Source of the DNA: JAQBQH01 sp035607415
GTDB taxonomy: Bacteria > Myxococcota_A > Polyangia > Palsa-1104
Reading direction: 5' to 3'
DNA length: 64,000 nt
Assembly: GCA_035607415.1 (NCBI GenBank)
Contig: DATNAQ010000130.1
Location: forward strand, 1 to 64,000
Positions within the stretch are counted from its first letter, which is position 1. Each line of letters starts with the position of its first letter. Shown piece after piece: positions 33,389-44,017 of the stretch. Under the pieces are notes generated by a model that saw only the letters and a program-made list of their open reading frames with translations, did not search any database and was not told where the DNA came from. The position numbers were made by a program, and so were the translations under genes.

Positions 33389-33786
33389 CTGAACTTCTTC
33401 GGCCCCTCGGTGAACTTGGGGAAGGTCCAGCCCTTGGCGCGGGCCGTGATGCACGCCGGCAGCTTCGACGCGGCGAACGCCGGCGCCTCGATGCTCACGG
33501 TCTGCACCGTGCCCGCGGGATCGATCTCGAGCGACACGATCGCCTTGCCGCTGCCGACGGTGCCGGCGCGCTCTTCGATCTCGTAGCAGCCCTTGACCGC
33601 GGGCAGGTTGCGCTTGATGACGCTGACGACTTCCGGATCGGGGAGCGTGCCCTGCAGCGCGTCGCTGCCGCTCGAGCCGCGCGGCGGCCCGTCATTGGAG
33701 ACGGCGCGGCGCACGAAGACGAGCAGGAAGATCGACGGCGCGGCGCCGACGATGGCGGCTATTGCGGCCGGTGCGTGAGGAACCAC
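33361..33786 (-). CDS. AgmX/PglI C-terminal domain protein
   Basis: 141 residues if GTG 33786 is the start, overlapping the end of the upstream gene by 28 bp; no better start is visible, so the 5' boundary is uncertain. N-terminal transmembrane segment (IAAIVGAAPSIFLLVFV) then the domain LPDPEVVSVIKRNLPAVKGCYEIEERAG ... GKAIVSLEIDPAGTVQTVSIEA ... KGWTFPKF ending YPFVFVGG, characteristic of gliding-motility-associated AgmX/PglI proteins and related to TonB C-termini. Probably an envelope-spanning protein. Confidence 0.8.
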   Translation of the reverse strand: MVPHAPAAIAAIVGAAPSIFLLVFVRRAVSNDGPPRGSSGSDALQGTLPDPEVVSVIKRNLPAVKGCYEIEERAGTVGSGKAIVSLEIDPAGTVQTVSIEAPAFAASKLPACITARAKGWTFPKFTEGPKKFSYPFVFVGG

Positions 33787-34301
33787 GTCACGCCCGCCGC
33801 CGCCGCCAGCGCGGCGAGGAGGATGATGACGATGACCACCGTTCCCGACGGCCCGCGCGCCTTCGCCGGCGCCGACGACGCCGCCGCCGCCGCCGCATCG
33901 CGCGGAATCTCCGCCATGCGCACCGCGCACTGCCCCTGCTGCGCGAAGAACGACTTCAGCTTCTCGACCAGCTCGTTGTACTGCACGCGGTTGAGCGGGA
34001 CCTCGGCGCCCTTGAAGCGCTGCGCGTGCAGCACCTTCAGATGCTCGAACGTGCGCAACTCGGCCCACTTCTCGGCCTGGTTCGCGCTGCCCGCGACGAT
34101 CGTCGTGCCGCCGCCTTCGGGGATCAGCTTGACGTGCTGCGTGGCCTGCTTGCCGCCGGCGGTCGACATGCCGTCGGGCGCCGACAATTCCACGCGATAG
34201 GTGACCGGCCCCTTGACGCGCTCCGCTTGCAGCATGAGGTTGAACGTCTCAGCGAGGCTGAGCGCCTGCATGGCGAACGCGGTGCGTTTCGGATCGGACA
34301 T
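33759..34301 (-). CDS. Hypothetical tail-anchored protein
   Basis: 180 residues. N-terminal cytoplasmic domain of about 130 residues (FAMQALSLAETFNLMLQAERVKGPVTYRVELS ... ELVEKLKSFFAQQGQCAVRM), an Ala/Pro linker, and one C-terminal transmembrane helix (GTVVIVIILLAALAAAAGVTWF), ending THRPQ. No family recognised. It precedes and overlaps the AgmX-domain gene, suggesting a two-gene unit. A ribosome binding site (GGGGGCGGCAGG) lies before the ATG. Confidence 0.6.
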   Translation of the reverse strand: MSDPKRTAFAMQALSLAETFNLMLQAERVKGPVTYRVELSAPDGMSTAGGKQATQHVKLIPEGGGTTIVAGSANQAEKWAELRTFEHLKVLHAQRFKGAEVPLNRVQYNELVEKLKSFFAQQGQCAVRMAEIPRDAAAAAASSAPAKARGPSGTVVIVIILLAALAAAAGVTWFLTHRPQ

Positions 34302-34345
34302 CCTGCCGCCCCCTCGCGCTCGATCTTACTATACAAAGAGGACCC

Positions 34346-36436
<2,091 letters not shown>

Positions 36437-37746
36437 TCTTCTTGTCCACCTTGCCGATCGGGCCCGTCGACGGGCCCATGACCGTGGCTGCGCCCCACTG
36501 GAAGTTGTCGATCAGCACCGACGAGTCGAGCACGCCGTCACCCTCGTCGAAGATCACGAAGCGCAGCGTGATGTCCTCGTTCGGCGCGATCGGCGCGGTC
36601 GTGGTCAGCCAGCCCGTCGAGCCGCCGGGGATGCCGCCGGGCAGGCCGGGGATGCTGATGCCGCCGGCCGGCGTCTCGTAGCCGGTGCCGTTGTTGTCGG
36701 TCGGCGGATGCGTGCAGTTCTGCGTCTGCTGCTTCGACGTGTCGTTCTGGCAGACGGTGAAGAAGCCGGAGTTGACGGTGATCGGGTGCTGCTGCATGTC
36801 GTACGAGATGTTCGTCGCCGTCGGGTAGGTCTTCGACGACTGCACGACGGCGAGGAACTCGTCGTTGAACATCGAGCAGACGTACTCGGGGTACTCGCCG
36901 GAGAAGAACTGGAAGTCGAACGAGAACGACTGCACGTTCGTCGGCGCGTGCAGCGTCAGCACGATCTCGGTGTAGTCGTGCACGTTGGTCTGATCGGCCT
37001 GGCCGCAGTTCGACGCGCCGGTCAGGCTGGGCAGCGGATTGGTGCCGGTGTTGCCGAGGTCGGTGCCTTCCTGCGGATTGACGAAGCCGGAGCCTTTCTC
37101 GTCGACGGCGATGCCGCTCGAGAGGAACGCGAAGTTCGCGCCCGCCTTCGGCATGAGGATGCCGAGGTTGGCGAGCACGTTGCGCCCCTGCGGATCCGAC
37201 GGACCGGCCGTCATCGCGCCCTTGAAGAAGCGCGGGTCGCAGATCTCCATCGAGTGCGCGAACTCGGTCGGATCCTTGCTGCCCGCCGAGGCCGAGTCGC
37301 ACGCCGGGTTGTTGTCGTCGATCTGCCCGTTGCAGTCGTCGTCCTTGCCGTTGCCGCCGATCTCGATCGCGCCCGGGTTCATGCCCGGGTCGCAGTCGTT
37401 GCAGTCGCCCTGCGCCGGCGTGTATCCGTCGCCGTCGCCGTCGGTGTTCTGATCGTTCTGGTTGCACTCGGGCCCGCCGCCCGCGCCGCCGCCGGCGGGT
37501 GTTCCGCCCGAGCCTGTCCCATTGCCGTTGTTTCCGTTGCCGCCGGTGCCGGAGCCATATCGCTCCTTCGCACCACAGCCGAACATCGAGATGATCGCAG
37601 CAGCGAGCACAACCTTGCGCATCCGGAACCTCCTGCCTGCGTAGCCCACTACGTAAGTGACCCGCACCACATCGCAGGGCCATGCTTACAGGTCGGACGA
37701 TAACATCGGAGGTGTGACGTTGATCAACTTCAAACTGTACGCAGCT

Positions 37747-38355
37747 TTACCGACTTGTCGTGGCCGAACGTACACCGCGGAAGCTTCCAAGGGGCTGTTT
37801 CCAGGCGGTCTCGACGGCCACGCTGTTGGGCAGCGAGCCCCCCAACACTGACAGAAATACGTAGCGAGCACGGGTGGTTGCGCCTTGCGCGAAGAGCTCC
37901 CAGTAGCCCCGCATGGGGCTGACCCGCACGGCCTTTCCCGGCGGCGGCCCGCGCTCCTGGGCGTCGCACCAGGTCATGAGAAAGTGGTCGCCGTCGCGGT
38001 GCCAGCGGTAGCGCAGGGTCCAGTCGCGGTCGGAGATGGGCCAGGGCAGGTCGAAGCGGAAGTAGACGATCGCCTCGTCGTGGCCGCGCTCGATCACGCG
38101 CAGCTCGGCCACGCGCGGCATCCACTTTCCGAGCGCGGCGAAGTCGGTGAGGTGGGCGATGACGCGATCGATCGGCGCGGCGATCACGCCGTCGCCGCGG
38201 CCCCACGGCGCCGCGCGATCCGACGGCGCGCGAAAGAGCGTGACGCCGTCCTCGGTCTTGACCGTCTGCCACGCGGCCGCGGCGGGTGGCGGCGGCAACG
38301 GCGCCGCGAGCTCGCCGAGCAGATCGAGCGCCATGAGCGTCGCGATCGCGAGCAT
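37747..38355 (-). CDS. START/SRPBCC-domain protein
   Basis: 202 residues. After a leader (LAIATLMALDLLGELAAPLPP) comes a START-like lipid-binding fold: WQTVKTEDGVTLFRAPSD, VIAAPIDRVIAHLTDFAALGKWMPRVAELRVI, VYFRFDLPWPISDRDWTLRYRW and FLSVLGGSLPN. These domains bind hydrophobic ligands in a deep cavity. The leader looks like a signal peptide, so the protein is probably periplasmic. The C-terminal helix seems short compared with other START domains. TGA + TAGGCT lies 6 nt before the ATG. Confidence 0.78.
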   Translation of the reverse strand: MLAIATLMALDLLGELAAPLPPPPAAAAWQTVKTEDGVTLFRAPSDRAAPWGRGDGVIAAPIDRVIAHLTDFAALGKWMPRVAELRVIERGHDEAIVYFRFDLPWPISDRDWTLRYRWHRDGDHFLMTWCDAQERGPPPGKAVRVSPMRGYWELFAQGATTRARYVFLSVLGGSLPNSVAVETAWKQPLGSFRGVRSATTSR

Positions 38356-38361
38356 GCGGCG

Positions 38362-38370
38362 AGCCTATCA
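38362..38370 (-). promoter_or_regulatory. Extended -10 promoter of the START-domain gene
   Basis: Minus strand TGA + TAGGCT (hexamer 38362-38367), exactly 6 nt before ATG 38355. Confidence 0.55.
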
Positions 38371-38414
38371 GACGTGATGGGAAGGTGCGACGAAGCGAAG
38401 AGCGAGCGCGGGCG

Positions 38415-39500
38415 TTACGGGCGCGGGCCGCAGCCCGGGACTTGCGTGGTCTGGTACGTCGTCGTCGTCAGCGTGGTGCCGGTGCCCGTCGGGGGCGCCT
38501 GGCCGTTCCAGTAGTTGTTGGTGAGATCGACGCCGGCGGTGATGAGCGCACCCGAGGCCGGCGAGTAGGCGCCGCCCGTCGAGCCCGAGCCGTAGCCGAG
38601 GAAGTTGTTGAGGTTGATCTTCGACGTGGCGGCCATGTTCGACGCCATGAGGCCGTAGTTCGCGTCCTCGAGGATGTTGTGATCGGCGAGCACGACGCCG
38701 GCGGTCGCGATGTGCGTGGCGCAGTGGACGCCGGCGCCGCCGCCGACCATGTCGCCGTACATATGCGAGTACGACAGCGTCATGTTGCCCGAGTCGGCGA
38801 TGACCGCGTCGCCGCCGGTGTGGTGGAACGTCGAATCGGTGATGGTGACCGTGTCGGTCGCGGCGCCCTGGATGACGACGCCGCCCGAGCCGCCGGTGTC
38901 GACGGTGACGTGATCGAGCGTGGCGGTGACCATGAGCGACATGCCGACGGAGCTGTAGTTCGTGACCTTCGAGTGGTCGATGGAGCAGGTGGTGGCGCCG
39001 GTGGCGCAGCTCAGGCCGGTCGTCGGATAGGCGAGGTTGGCCCACGAGATCGTGGCGGCGCCGCCCGCTTGCACCTGGATGCCGTCCCACGTGCCCGGCG
39101 TCGGGTTCGGCGTGAACATGACGGTGCTGGCGGTGGTGCCGTTGACCTTGAGCGTGCCGTTGACGATGAGCGCCTTGCCCGCGGCGACCTGGATGAGCGT
39201 GCCGGCGTCGATGGTGAGCGTGACGCCCGCGTTGACGGTGACGTCGCCGCTGATGGTGATGGCGCCCGACCACTCCTGGTCGGCGGTGATGGGACCGGAC
39301 TTGTCGGCGCCGACGCCGGTGCCGCCGCCGCCCCCGCTGCCGCCGGTGCCGCCGCCGCCGGAGCCGCCGCCGCCCGAGCCGGCAGAGCCGCCGCCGCCCG
39401 TGCCACCGGAGCCGCCGGCTCCCATGTTCGGATCGTAGGCGGTCGTGGTGCAGGCCGAAGCGATGAGGGCGACACCGAAGACGAGGGCTTTTAGGCGCAT
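38415..39500 (-). CDS. Parallel beta-helix lipoprotein
   Basis: 361 residues. Lipobox IASAC, then a Gly/Ser-rich linker of about 45 residues and a right-handed parallel beta-helix (about 70-350) with short rungs such as GDVTVNAGVTLTIDAGTLI, GKALIVNGTLKVNGT, HVTVDTGGSGGVVIQGA and HNILEDANYGLMASNMA. Folds of this type bind or cleave polysaccharides, but no lyase residues are recognisable. Preceded by a similarly secreted protein cluster on the same strand. Confidence 0.75.
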   Translation of the reverse strand: MRLKALVFGVALIASACTTTAYDPNMGAGGSGGTGGGGSAGSGGGGSGGGGTGGSGGGGGTGVGADKSGPITADQEWSGAITISGDVTVNAGVTLTIDAGTLIQVAAGKALIVNGTLKVNGTTASTVMFTPNPTPGTWDGIQVQAGGAATISWANLAYPTTGLSCATGATTCSIDHSKVTNYSSVGMSLMVTATLDHVTVDTGGSGGVVIQGAATDTVTITDSTFHHTGGDAVIADSGNMTLSYSHMYGDMVGGGAGVHCATHIATAGVVLADHNILEDANYGLMASNMAATSKINLNNFLGYGSGSTGGAYSPASGALITAGVDLTNNYWNGQAPPTGTGTTLTTTTYQTTQVPGCGPRP

Positions 39501-39596
39501 GACCGAGAGCGTGATGCGAAGCCGATACCAGTTTTGCGACAGCCGCGACGCGGCATGATTCCGTACGCTTACGGAGCGTCGCCGCTTGACGGCACT

Positions 39597-39610
39597 GGGG
39601 CCTCGGCCCC
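39597..39610 (-). terminator. Possible terminator hairpin after the 39640 gene
   Basis: Six-bp GC stem ggggcc / ggcccc with a 2-nt loop, about 30 bp beyond the stop of the minus-strand phosphoesterase. No U tract, so intrinsic termination is doubtful. Confidence 0.3.
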
Positions 39611-39639
39611 CACGATGGCACTCGCCGTCCCCACCTCTT

Positions 39640-40836
39640 TTACTGAGGGGCGACGTCGAACTTGTCGCGCACGTTGCCGGTGGCCTGGTCGTAGACGGTG
39701 ACGTAGATGCGATCGTCGGTGCCCTGCACGACGGTGCCGTAGCCGTTGAAGCTCGAGCCGGCGAGCGGCGCGCCGCCGATGCCCATCACGACGGCGCGCA
39801 GATCGCCCGACTGGCGCTTGTAGAGGTGCGAGTGACCCGTGAGAAAGAGCGTGTACTTGTGCGCGCGCACGAGGTCGTAGATCTGCTGGAACTCGGCGTG
39901 GTCGGTGTTGCCGTCGGGGTGGTGCTTGGAGACGAAGGTGTACTTGGCGTGCGCGTCGGCGTCGGCGAGCTGGGTGGTGAGCCAGCTCTGTTGCGTGGCG
40001 TTCCAGGCGTCGTCGGCGATGATGAGGAAGACGGCGAGGCCGCTGCCGGTGGTGATGTCGAAGCGGTAGTACGGCGTCGGCGAGACCGGCTTGAGCGCGT
40101 CCATGAACGCGGTGTAGTTCGGGTTCGTGTTGTACGGGTTGGTGCTGCACAGCATCGACGACGAGCCGGTGCACTCGTGGTTGCCCATCGTCATGAAGAC
40201 GGTCTTGCCGAGGAGCCCGGCGGCGTTGACGTAGGCGTTCATCTGGTCGCGCGCGCCGGAGAAGTCGTTGCCGCAGTTGAACATGTGATCGCCCTGGTCG
40301 ACGGCGAACTGCACGCCGGCGTTTTTCATCTGCGTGAAGATGTTGTCGATGATCGCGGTCGGATAGGCGGTGCCGCAGTCGTCGGGGCGGGTGTCGCCGG
40401 TGAAGCCGAAGAAGAGGCGATCGACGGTGCCGCCGGTCGGTCCGACGGGGCCGCCGACGGGGATGCCGCCGACGGGGTTGGGCACGCCGGCGAGGTCGGC
40501 CGGCGGCGTGTCGTCGACGGACATGTCGGGGTGGCCCGATTGGTTGGGGCCGGCGGTGCCGAGGCACGACTCGTTGTCGGGGAAGCAGGTCATCTCGACG
40601 GTGCCGTCGGTGCCGCCGAGCGGCTGGCAGGAGAATCCCGACGGGCACGAGTCGCAGGGGGCGCCGCAGAAGCGCTGGCCCGAGACGTCCTGGAAGCAGG
40701 GGTTGCCGCCGCACTGCGAGTCGTCGTTGCAGTAGGCGCAGAGGAGGTTGCCGGCCTTGCCGTCGCCGCAGGCAGAGAGCCCGACGGTGGCGGAAGCCGC
40801 GGCCACGATGATCACGAAGGCGCGCGCGGAGAGCAT
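39640..40836 (-). CDS. Secreted metallophosphoesterase lipoprotein
   Basis: 398 residues from ATG 40836. Lipobox VGLSAC, a Cys-rich segment (LCAYCNDDSQCGGNPC ... CDSCPSGFSC) of about 60 residues and a Pro/Gly linker, then a calcineurin-like phosphoesterase: GFTGDTRPDD, VDQGDHMFNCG, FMTMGNHECTG, FVSKHHPDGN and LFLTGHSHLYKR supply the metal ligands. Resembles purple-acid-phosphatase-like exported enzymes; substrate unknown. TACAAT lies 8 nt before the ATG and overlaps the opposing -10 of the pseudouridine synthase gene. Confidence 0.85.
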   Translation of the reverse strand: MLSARAFVIIVAAASATVGLSACGDGKAGNLLCAYCNDDSQCGGNPCFQDVSGQRFCGAPCDSCPSGFSCQPLGGTDGTVEMTCFPDNESCLGTAGPNQSGHPDMSVDDTPPADLAGVPNPVGGIPVGGPVGPTGGTVDRLFFGFTGDTRPDDCGTAYPTAIIDNIFTQMKNAGVQFAVDQGDHMFNCGNDFSGARDQMNAYVNAAGLLGKTVFMTMGNHECTGSSSMLCSTNPYNTNPNYTAFMDALKPVSPTPYYRFDITTGSGLAVFLIIADDAWNATQQSWLTTQLADADAHAKYTFVSKHHPDGNTDHAEFQQIYDLVRAHKYTLFLTGHSHLYKRQSGDLRAVVMGIGGAPLAGSSFNGYGTVVQGTDDRIYVTVYDQATGNVRDKFDVAPQ

Positions 40837-40843
40837 CTTCGGA

Positions 40844-40850
40844 TATTGTA
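40844..40850. promoter_or_regulatory. Overlapping -10 elements of divergent genes
   Basis: Plus-strand TATTGT (40844-40849), 6 nt before GTG 40856, and minus-strand TACAAT (40845-40850), 8 nt before ATG 40836, occupy the same bases in a 19-bp intergenic region. Confidence 0.5.
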
Positions 40851-40855
40851 CCCGA

Positions 40856-41779
40856 GTGAAGGAGCGCTGGCGCGTCGTCGAAGACGAAGAGGGCATGACG
40901 TTGGCGGCGCTGGTGCGTCAGCGGCTCGGGGGCGACACGCCGTGGTCGAGGGCGCGCAGCCTGTGCGCGCGCGGCAAGGTGTTGGTCGACGGCCTGGCGG
41001 CGCTCGATCCGGCGGCGCGCGTGACGCGCGGGCAGGAGGTGATCGTCGACGAGCACGCGCCGGTACCGAAGCCGCCGTCGGCGGCGACGATCGTGTTCGA
41101 GGACGCGCACGTGGTGGTGATCGACAAGCCGGCGGGCGTCTCGAGCGTGCCCTACGAGAAGCGCGAGGCGGGGACGGCGATGGATGCGATCCGCGCGGCG
41201 TGGCGGCACGTGGGCCGGCGGGCGACGTCGACGCCGCTGCACGTAGTGCATCGCATCGACAAGGAGACCTCGGGCCTCCTGGCGTTCGCCAAGACCAAGC
41301 TGGCCGAGCGCGAGCTGGCGGCGCTGTTTCGCGCGCACGACGTCGAGCGCACGTACGTGTGCGTGGCGCATGGGCGGGTCGAGGATCGGCGCATCGAGTC
41401 GATGCTCGTCGTCGATCGCGGCGACGGGCTGCGCGGATCGACGCGGCGGCCGGGGCAGGGCAAGCGCGCGGTCACGCACGTGCGCGTGCTCGAGGCGCTG
41501 CCGCTGGCGACGGTGTGCGAGGTGCGCCTCGAGACGGGAAAGACGCATCAGATCCGGATTCATCTGGCGGAGGATGGCCATCCGCTCGTCGGCGAAAAGG
41601 TCTACATCCGCGACTACACGCGGCGTGGGAACGAGCCGCTGCCGTCGGCGCGGCTGCTCTTGCACGCGGCGACGCTGGGGTTCGCGCATCCGGTGACCGG
41701 CGCGCGCGTGCAGCTGAGCGCGGCGCTGCCCGACGACTTTACGGCCGAGCTTTCGCGACTGCGACGCCGGGGCAAGTAA
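40856..41779 (+). CDS. RluA-family pseudouridine synthase
   Basis: 307 residues from GTG 40856. N-terminal S4 RNA-binding domain (about 13-65, WSRARSLCARGKVLVDGLAALDPAARVTRGQEV), catalytic motif HRIDKETSGLL with Asp135, ERTYVCVAHG, and the C-terminal LETGKTHQIRIHLAEDGHPLVGEKVY and LLLHAATLGFAHP. Converts uridine to pseudouridine in rRNA or tRNA; which site cannot be told. The tail overlaps the convergent secreted protein gene by 41 bp. Confidence 0.93.
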   Translation: MKERWRVVEDEEGMTLAALVRQRLGGDTPWSRARSLCARGKVLVDGLAALDPAARVTRGQEVIVDEHAPVPKPPSAATIVFEDAHVVVIDKPAGVSSVPYEKREAGTAMDAIRAAWRHVGRRATSTPLHVVHRIDKETSGLLAFAKTKLAERELAALFRAHDVERTYVCVAHGRVEDRRIESMLVVDRGDGLRGSTRRPGQGKRAVTHVRVLEALPLATVCEVRLETGKTHQIRIHLAEDGHPLVGEKVYIRDYTRRGNEPLPSARLLLHAATLGFAHPVTGARVQLSAALPDDFTAELSRLRRRGK

Positions 41780-43034
41780 CGACGGCGAACGAGACGCCGG
41801 TGTCGTCGTCCTGTTGCGAGACCCAGGTGGCGCCGGTGCGCTCGCCGAGCGCGGCGACGTGCAGGTCGAAGATGCCGCGCGGCTCGACGGCGACGCGCGT
41901 GGGTGACAAGAGCTGAGCGCCGGCGACGAGGTTGCCGCATTGCAGCTCGTCGACGTGATGGGCTTCGGAGGGATCGGTGTCGCGCAGCCAGCAGAAGGCG
42001 CTGACACCGGGGCGGCGCGGGGCGGCGGCGGGCAGGTGGCCGTCGATGACGCGCAGGGGCGGGCTGCCGTCGACGGCGGCCATCCAGATCGAGGTGTCGC
42101 TCGCGCGCTGCCAGACCACGGCGGCGCCGCCGACCGAGGGCGCCTCGCCGGGGCCGAGATCGATGCGATGGTCGAGGCGCTCGCGGAACGGCGCGGAGAC
42201 GAAGACGTGATCGCCGTCGGCGGCGGCTTCGTCCCAGGCGATGGCGGGCGCCGGCGCGGCGCCTGAGGGCGCGGGCAGGTTGGCGAGATCGACGGTGGGA
42301 TCGGAGACCGGCGCGCGCGAGAGCGAGACGGGTTTTCCGACGGGGTGGCCGCTCTTGTCGAGGAAGGTGACCGCGATCTGGTGCGGCGTGCCGCTCCAGT
42401 TCCACCAGGCCAGCGCGTAGCCGCTATCGGTGGCGAGGGCGTCGAGGGCGCGGGCGCCGGGGATGACCACGACGGGGATGGCGTCGGACCTGGGCTTGCC
42501 GGCGCGATCGATCTTGCGGAAGTAGATCGCGGACGAAGTGTCGCCGTGCGCGCTCGACCAGAAGACGGCGAAGCCATCACCGTCGGCGCCGGCGGCGATG
42601 CGCGGGGCGGCGGCGGCCTTGCCGACGTCGGCGACCTCGATCGACGAGCCGAGCGGCTGGGCGTCGGCGCCGAAGGTCTGCACGCGGATGCTGCGGTGAT
42701 CGGTGGTCTCTTCCCAGGCGACGGCGAAACCGTCGGCCGAGGACGCGACCTGCGGGCGGAGCGCGCCGCTGCCGGAAGCGCTCAGGCGGCGCACCGCGTA
42801 GCGGCACTTCGGCGGCGGCGTTTCGGCGGAGGCGGCGGCGGCGGACGATGCGCCCGACGCGCCGGGCGAGCTCGACGCCGAGGCGACGGCGCGGCCTTCG
42901 GTGGCCGCGGCGGGAGCGGACGACGTTTGCGCGGACGCGCAGCCGACCGCGCACGCGGCGACGCAGGCGACGGCGCAGGCGACGGCGCAAGCGAGGAGCG
43001 GGAGCACTACGACGGAGCGACGCACGGACGACAT
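41739..43034 (-). CDS. Hypothetical exported beta-propeller-like protein
   Basis: 431 residues from ATG 43034 (an in-frame ATG at 43061 also exists). The signal peptide is odd: LLACAVACAVACVAACAVGC, with several possible lipobox cysteines arising from a short DNA repeat. After an Ala/Ser linker comes a repeat domain with strands such as LRPQVASSADGFAVAWEE, APRIAAGADGDGFAVFWSS, DALATDSGYALAWWNW and GEAPSVGGAAVVWQRA, blades like those of FG-GAP or BNR-type propellers. No catalytic motif visible. Confidence 0.65.
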   Translation of the reverse strand: MSSVRRSVVVLPLLACAVACAVACVAACAVGCASAQTSSAPAAATEGRAVASASSSPGASGASSAAAASAETPPPKCRYAVRRLSASGSGALRPQVASSADGFAVAWEETTDHRSIRVQTFGADAQPLGSSIEVADVGKAAAAPRIAAGADGDGFAVFWSSAHGDTSSAIYFRKIDRAGKPRSDAIPVVVIPGARALDALATDSGYALAWWNWSGTPHQIAVTFLDKSGHPVGKPVSLSRAPVSDPTVDLANLPAPSGAAPAPAIAWDEAAADGDHVFVSAPFRERLDHRIDLGPGEAPSVGGAAVVWQRASDTSIWMAAVDGSPPLRVIDGHLPAAAPRRPGVSAFCWLRDTDPSEAHHVDELQCGNLVAGAQLLSPTRVAVEPRGIFDLHVAALGERTGATWVSQQDDDTGVSFAVVTCPGVAVAKARP

Positions 43035-43072
43035 TTTCGAGTTACCCTTGGACGCTTTCAAGGGCGGATCGG

Positions 43073-44017
43073 ATGTCTGCGCAGATCGAAGTCGACAAGT
43101 TGGTCAAAGAGTATCGCGTGCACGAGCGAACGGCCGGCGCCTGGGCCTCGGTGCGTTCGCTCTTCCGGCGGCGGTACGAGACCAAGCGCGCGGTCGACGA
43201 GCTCTCGTTCGGCATCGCCGCCGGCGAGCGCGTCGGTTTTCTCGGGCCCAACGGCGCGGGTAAGACGACGACGCTGAAGGTGCTCGCCGGGCTGTTGCAT
43301 CCCACGTCGGGGACGGTGCGCGTCGATGGGTTCGATCCGCGGCGGCGCGACTTCGACTTCCTGCGCTCGATCACGCTGGTGATGGGGCAGAAGCAGCAGC
43401 TGTTGTGGGATCTACCGCCCGTCGACACCTTCGCGATGAACCGCGCCATCTACGACATTCCCAAGGCGGCGTTCGACGAGACGATGAACGAGCTGGTGAC
43501 GCTGCTCGAGCTCGGCTCGCTCATCCAGCGGCCGACGCGGCAGCTGTCGCTCGGCGAGCGCATGAAGTGCGAGCTGGTCGCCGCCCTGCTCCACCGCCCG
43601 CGCGTCTTGTTTCTCGACGAGCCGACCATCGGGCTCGACGTGTCGATGCAGGCGACGCTGCGCCGCTTCGTGCGCGATTACAACGAGCGCTTCGGCGCGA
43701 CGGTGCTGCTCACCAGCCACTACATGGACGACGTGGCGGCGCTCTGCCCGCGCGTGATCGTGATCGACAAGGGGCACCTGACCTACGACGGGCCGCTCGG
43801 CGAGCTCGTGCGCAAGGTGCGGCCGCAGAAGCGCATCATCGTCCGCTGCACCGACGGGACGCAGGAGACGCTCGACGTGCCGGCGGCGGAGCTGCAGCCG
43901 ACGATCGCGCGGCTGATCACGCGCGGAGTCGCCGATCTCACCGTCGAAGATCCGCCGCTCGAGGACGTGATGCGCGATCTGTTCGACGGCGACCGCGGCA
44001 GCAAGGGCGCGGCGTGA
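43073..44017 (+). CDS. ABC-2-type exporter ATP-binding protein
   Basis: 314 residues. Walker A GPNGAGKTTTLK, Q-loop GQKQQLLWDLP, signature QLSLGERMKCEL (LSLGE in place of LSGGQ), Walker B VLFLDEPTIGLD and switch His in LLTSHYMDDV. N-terminal EYRVHERTAGAWASVRSLFRRRYETKRAVD is characteristic of the COG4586 family of uncharacterised exporters with two different permeases, encoded next. Stop overlaps the next GTG by 4 bp. Substrate unknown. Confidence 0.93.
   Translation: MSAQIEVDKLVKEYRVHERTAGAWASVRSLFRRRYETKRAVDELSFGIAAGERVGFLGPNGAGKTTTLKVLAGLLHPTSGTVRVDGFDPRRRDFDFLRSITLVMGQKQQLLWDLPPVDTFAMNRAIYDIPKAAFDETMNELVTLLELGSLIQRPTRQLSLGERMKCELVAALLHRPRVLFLDEPTIGLDVSMQATLRRFVRDYNERFGATVLLTSHYMDDVAALCPRVIVIDKGHLTYDGPLGELVRKVRPQKRIIVRCTDGTQETLDVPAAELQPTIARLITRGVADLTVEDPPLEDVMRDLFDGDRGSKGAA

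Noticed and set aside
33361..34301. Frameshift joining the tail-anchored protein and the AgmX-domain protein
   Set aside because: Each has its own membrane segment and a complete C-terminus; overlapping separate genes fit better than a broken one.
39302..39420. Repetitive GCC/CCG-rich tract suspected of being a CRISPR or satellite
   Set aside because: It encodes the Gly/Ser linker of the minus-strand beta-helix lipoprotein; no spaced direct repeats.
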